A model generated the notes under the pieces. The model made no database searches. It saw only the letters and a program-made list of their open reading frames with translations, and had not been told where the DNA came from. A stretch of DNA of 64,000 nt from CADEED01 sp036274075. GTDB lineage: Bacteria > Pseudomonadota > Gammaproteobacteria > Steroidobacterales > Steroidobacteraceae. The stretch covers positions 1-64,000 of the forward strand of contig DASUGK010000006.1 of the NCBI GenBank assembly GCA_036274075.1. Direction: 5' to 3'. Within the stretch, counting starts at the first letter, position 1; each line of letters starts with the position of its first letter. A program made the position numbers and the translations under genes. Below, piece after piece: positions 62,836 through 64,000 of the stretch.

Positions 62836-64000
62836 TACAGCACCTCGAACAAACCGGCGGCACCCATGCCGCCCCCGATGCACATGGTAACCACCACCAG
62901 CTTCGCGCCACGGCGCTTGCCCTCGATGAGCGCGTGGCCCGTGAGCCGCGACCCGCTCATGCCATAGGGATGCCCCAGCGCGATGGCGCCGCCATTCACG
63001 TTGAGCCGATCGTCTGGAATGCCGAGCTTGTCGCGGCAGTAGAGCACCTGCACGGCGAAGGCTTCGTTGAGTTCCCAGAGGTCGATGTCGTCGATCGTCT
63101 TGCCGGCGCGCTCGAGCAGCCTGGGGATGGCGAACACGGGGCCGATGCCCATCTCATCCGGCTCGCAGCCCGCCACCGCGAAGCCGCGGAACACGCCCAG
63201 CGGTTCCAGTCCTAGCTTTTCGGCGCGAGTCGCGCTCATGACGACGCAGGCGGAGGCGCCGTCGGAGAACTGGCTGGCATTGCCGGCCGCGATCACGCCG
63301 CCGGGTGTCGCCGAGCGGATCTTCGACACGGCTTCGTAGGTCGTATCCGCGCGGATGCCCTCGTCGGCCGTGACCGTGACGGCTTTCGTCATGAGCCGGC
63401 CGCTGTCGCGATCGGCCGCACCCATGACCACGTCGATGGGCACGATCTCCGCGGTGAAACGGCCCGCGGCCAGCGCCGCCGCGGCGCGCTGCTGGCTCTG
63501 CACGCCGTAGCGGTCCTGGTCCTCGCGTGGAATCCTGTAACGCCGCGCGACGTTTTCCGCGGTCTGCAGCATGTTCCAGTAGATAGCCGGCTTGTGTTCC
63601 TCCAGCCAGGCTTCCTTCGCCATGAACAGGTTCATGCGATCGTTCTGCACGCAGGAAATGGATTCCACGCCGCCGGCCACGTACAGCTCGCCTTCGCCCG
63701 TGGCGATGCGCTGCGCGGCGAATGCGATGGTCTGAAGACCCGACGAGCAGTAACGGTTGATGGTGATGCCGGACGTGGTCACCGGGCAGCCGGCGCGCAG
63801 CGCGATCTGCCGCGCGATGTTGAACCCGGTGGCGCCCTCGGGGTTGGCGCAGCCCATGATCACGTCCTCGACGGCCGCCGGCTCGACGCCGGCGCGTTCG
63901 ATGGCGGCGCGCACCACGTGACCGCCCAGCGTGGCGCCATGCGTGAGATTGAAGGCGCCGCGCCAGGATTTGGTAAGCGCGGTACGCGCGGTGGAAACGA
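62835..64000 (-). CDS. acetyl-CoA acyltransferase (thiolase), 5' end cut by window
   Basis: Thiolase that cleaves 3-ketoacyl-CoA or condenses acetyl-CoA. The reading frame stays open to the right edge: before GTG 63917 it continues as VSTARTALTKSWRGAFNLTHG, the usual start region, so only about ten residues are missing. Active-site Cys in NRYCSSGLQT, His in ALGHPYGMSG and second Cys in MCIGGGMGAAG are intact. It could pair with the FadB-like gene 9 kb away, but this is inference; biosynthetic and degradative thiolases are not separable here. Confidence 0.93.
   Translation of the reverse strand, partial: VSTARTALTKSWRGAFNLTHGATLGGHVVRAAIERAGVEPAAVEDVIMGCANPEGATGFNIARQIALRAGCPVTTSGITINRYCSSGLQTIAFAAQRIATGEGELYVAGGVESISCVQNDRMNLFMAKEAWLEEHKPAIYWNMLQTAENVARRYRIPREDQDRYGVQSQQRAAAALAAGRFTAEIVPIDVVMGAADRDSGRLMTKAVTVTADEGIRADTTYEAVSKIRSATPGGVIAAGNASQFSDGASACVVMSATRAEKLGLEPLGVFRGFAVAGCEPDEMGIGPVFAIPRLLERAGKTIDDIDLWELNEAFAVQVLYCRDKLGIPDDRLNVNGGAIALGHPYGMSGSRLTGHALIEGKRRGAKLVVVTMCIGGGMGAAGLFEVL

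Overview
The window is 64 kb of high-GC chromosomal DNA from a free-living gammaproteobacterium. The run acpP-fabF-pabB-pabC-mltG-tmk-holB-pilZ, the order tonB-exbB-exbD-exbD, a gspG-N block and an AddAB-like nuclease pair suggest the Xanthomonadales/Nevskiales/Steroidobacterales side of the class. This placement is an inference from gene order, not from a tree. Coding density is very high and most operon genes overlap by 4 bases (ATGA or GTGA). I found no rRNA, tRNA, CRISPR array, insertion sequence or prophage, and no stretch over 300 bases lacks a gene.

Left part (1-18115). A Tat-signal SDR oxidoreductase (cut by the window edge) and a DUF899 protein precede a branched-chain amino acid operon on the minus strand: ilvC-leuA-ilvE-leuC-leuD-leuB. 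Upstream of ilvC lies a complete ribosome-mediated attenuator: a promoter, a 41-codon leader peptide with 10 Leu/Val/Ile in 12 residues, an antiterminator segment and a 19-bp terminator hairpin. On the plus strand follow an M17 aminopeptidase, an MFS transporter and ilvD. Next comes tonB-exbB-exbD-exbD and two tandem paralogous secreted TPR proteins of identical length.

Middle (18187-34130). A class III CoA-transferase, HMG-CoA lyase, an ankyrin lipoprotein, a peroxiredoxin and etfBA suggest acyl-CoA and leucine-type catabolism. Then come an Opp-type peptide ABC transporter (two permeases and a fused double ATPase, no binding protein), an AlaA-like aminotransferase, and a PD-(D/E)XK nuclease/UvrD-like helicase pair resembling AddB/AddA.

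Secretion and lipid/cell-envelope block (34127-49200). A minus-strand type II secretion block gspG-H-I-J-K-L-M-N lacks gspC, D, E and F; its GspI carries a collagen-like tail. Divergent from it is a rhombosortase gene. A fatty-acid synthesis cluster (fabD-fabG-acpP-fabF) continues into folate, cell-wall, nucleotide and replication genes (pabB, pabC, mltG, tmk, holB, pilZ).

Right part (49259-64000). SulP transporter, a cyclic-nucleotide/rhodanese protein, a FadB-like multifunctional enzyme, an EEP-family phosphohydrolase divergent from a TIR-like (ThsB-type) protein, a secreted S8 protease with a GlyGly-CTERM tail (a predicted rhombosortase substrate), a DUF4136 lipoprotein, an SMP-30 protein, a Tat-signal aldo/keto reductase coupled to a double-VOC protein with a histone H1-like tail, a DUF4230-like membrane protein, and a thiolase cut by the window edge. 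The most connected story is the protease, the rhombosortase and the type II pseudopilins, which together look like one surface-protease export and processing pathway.
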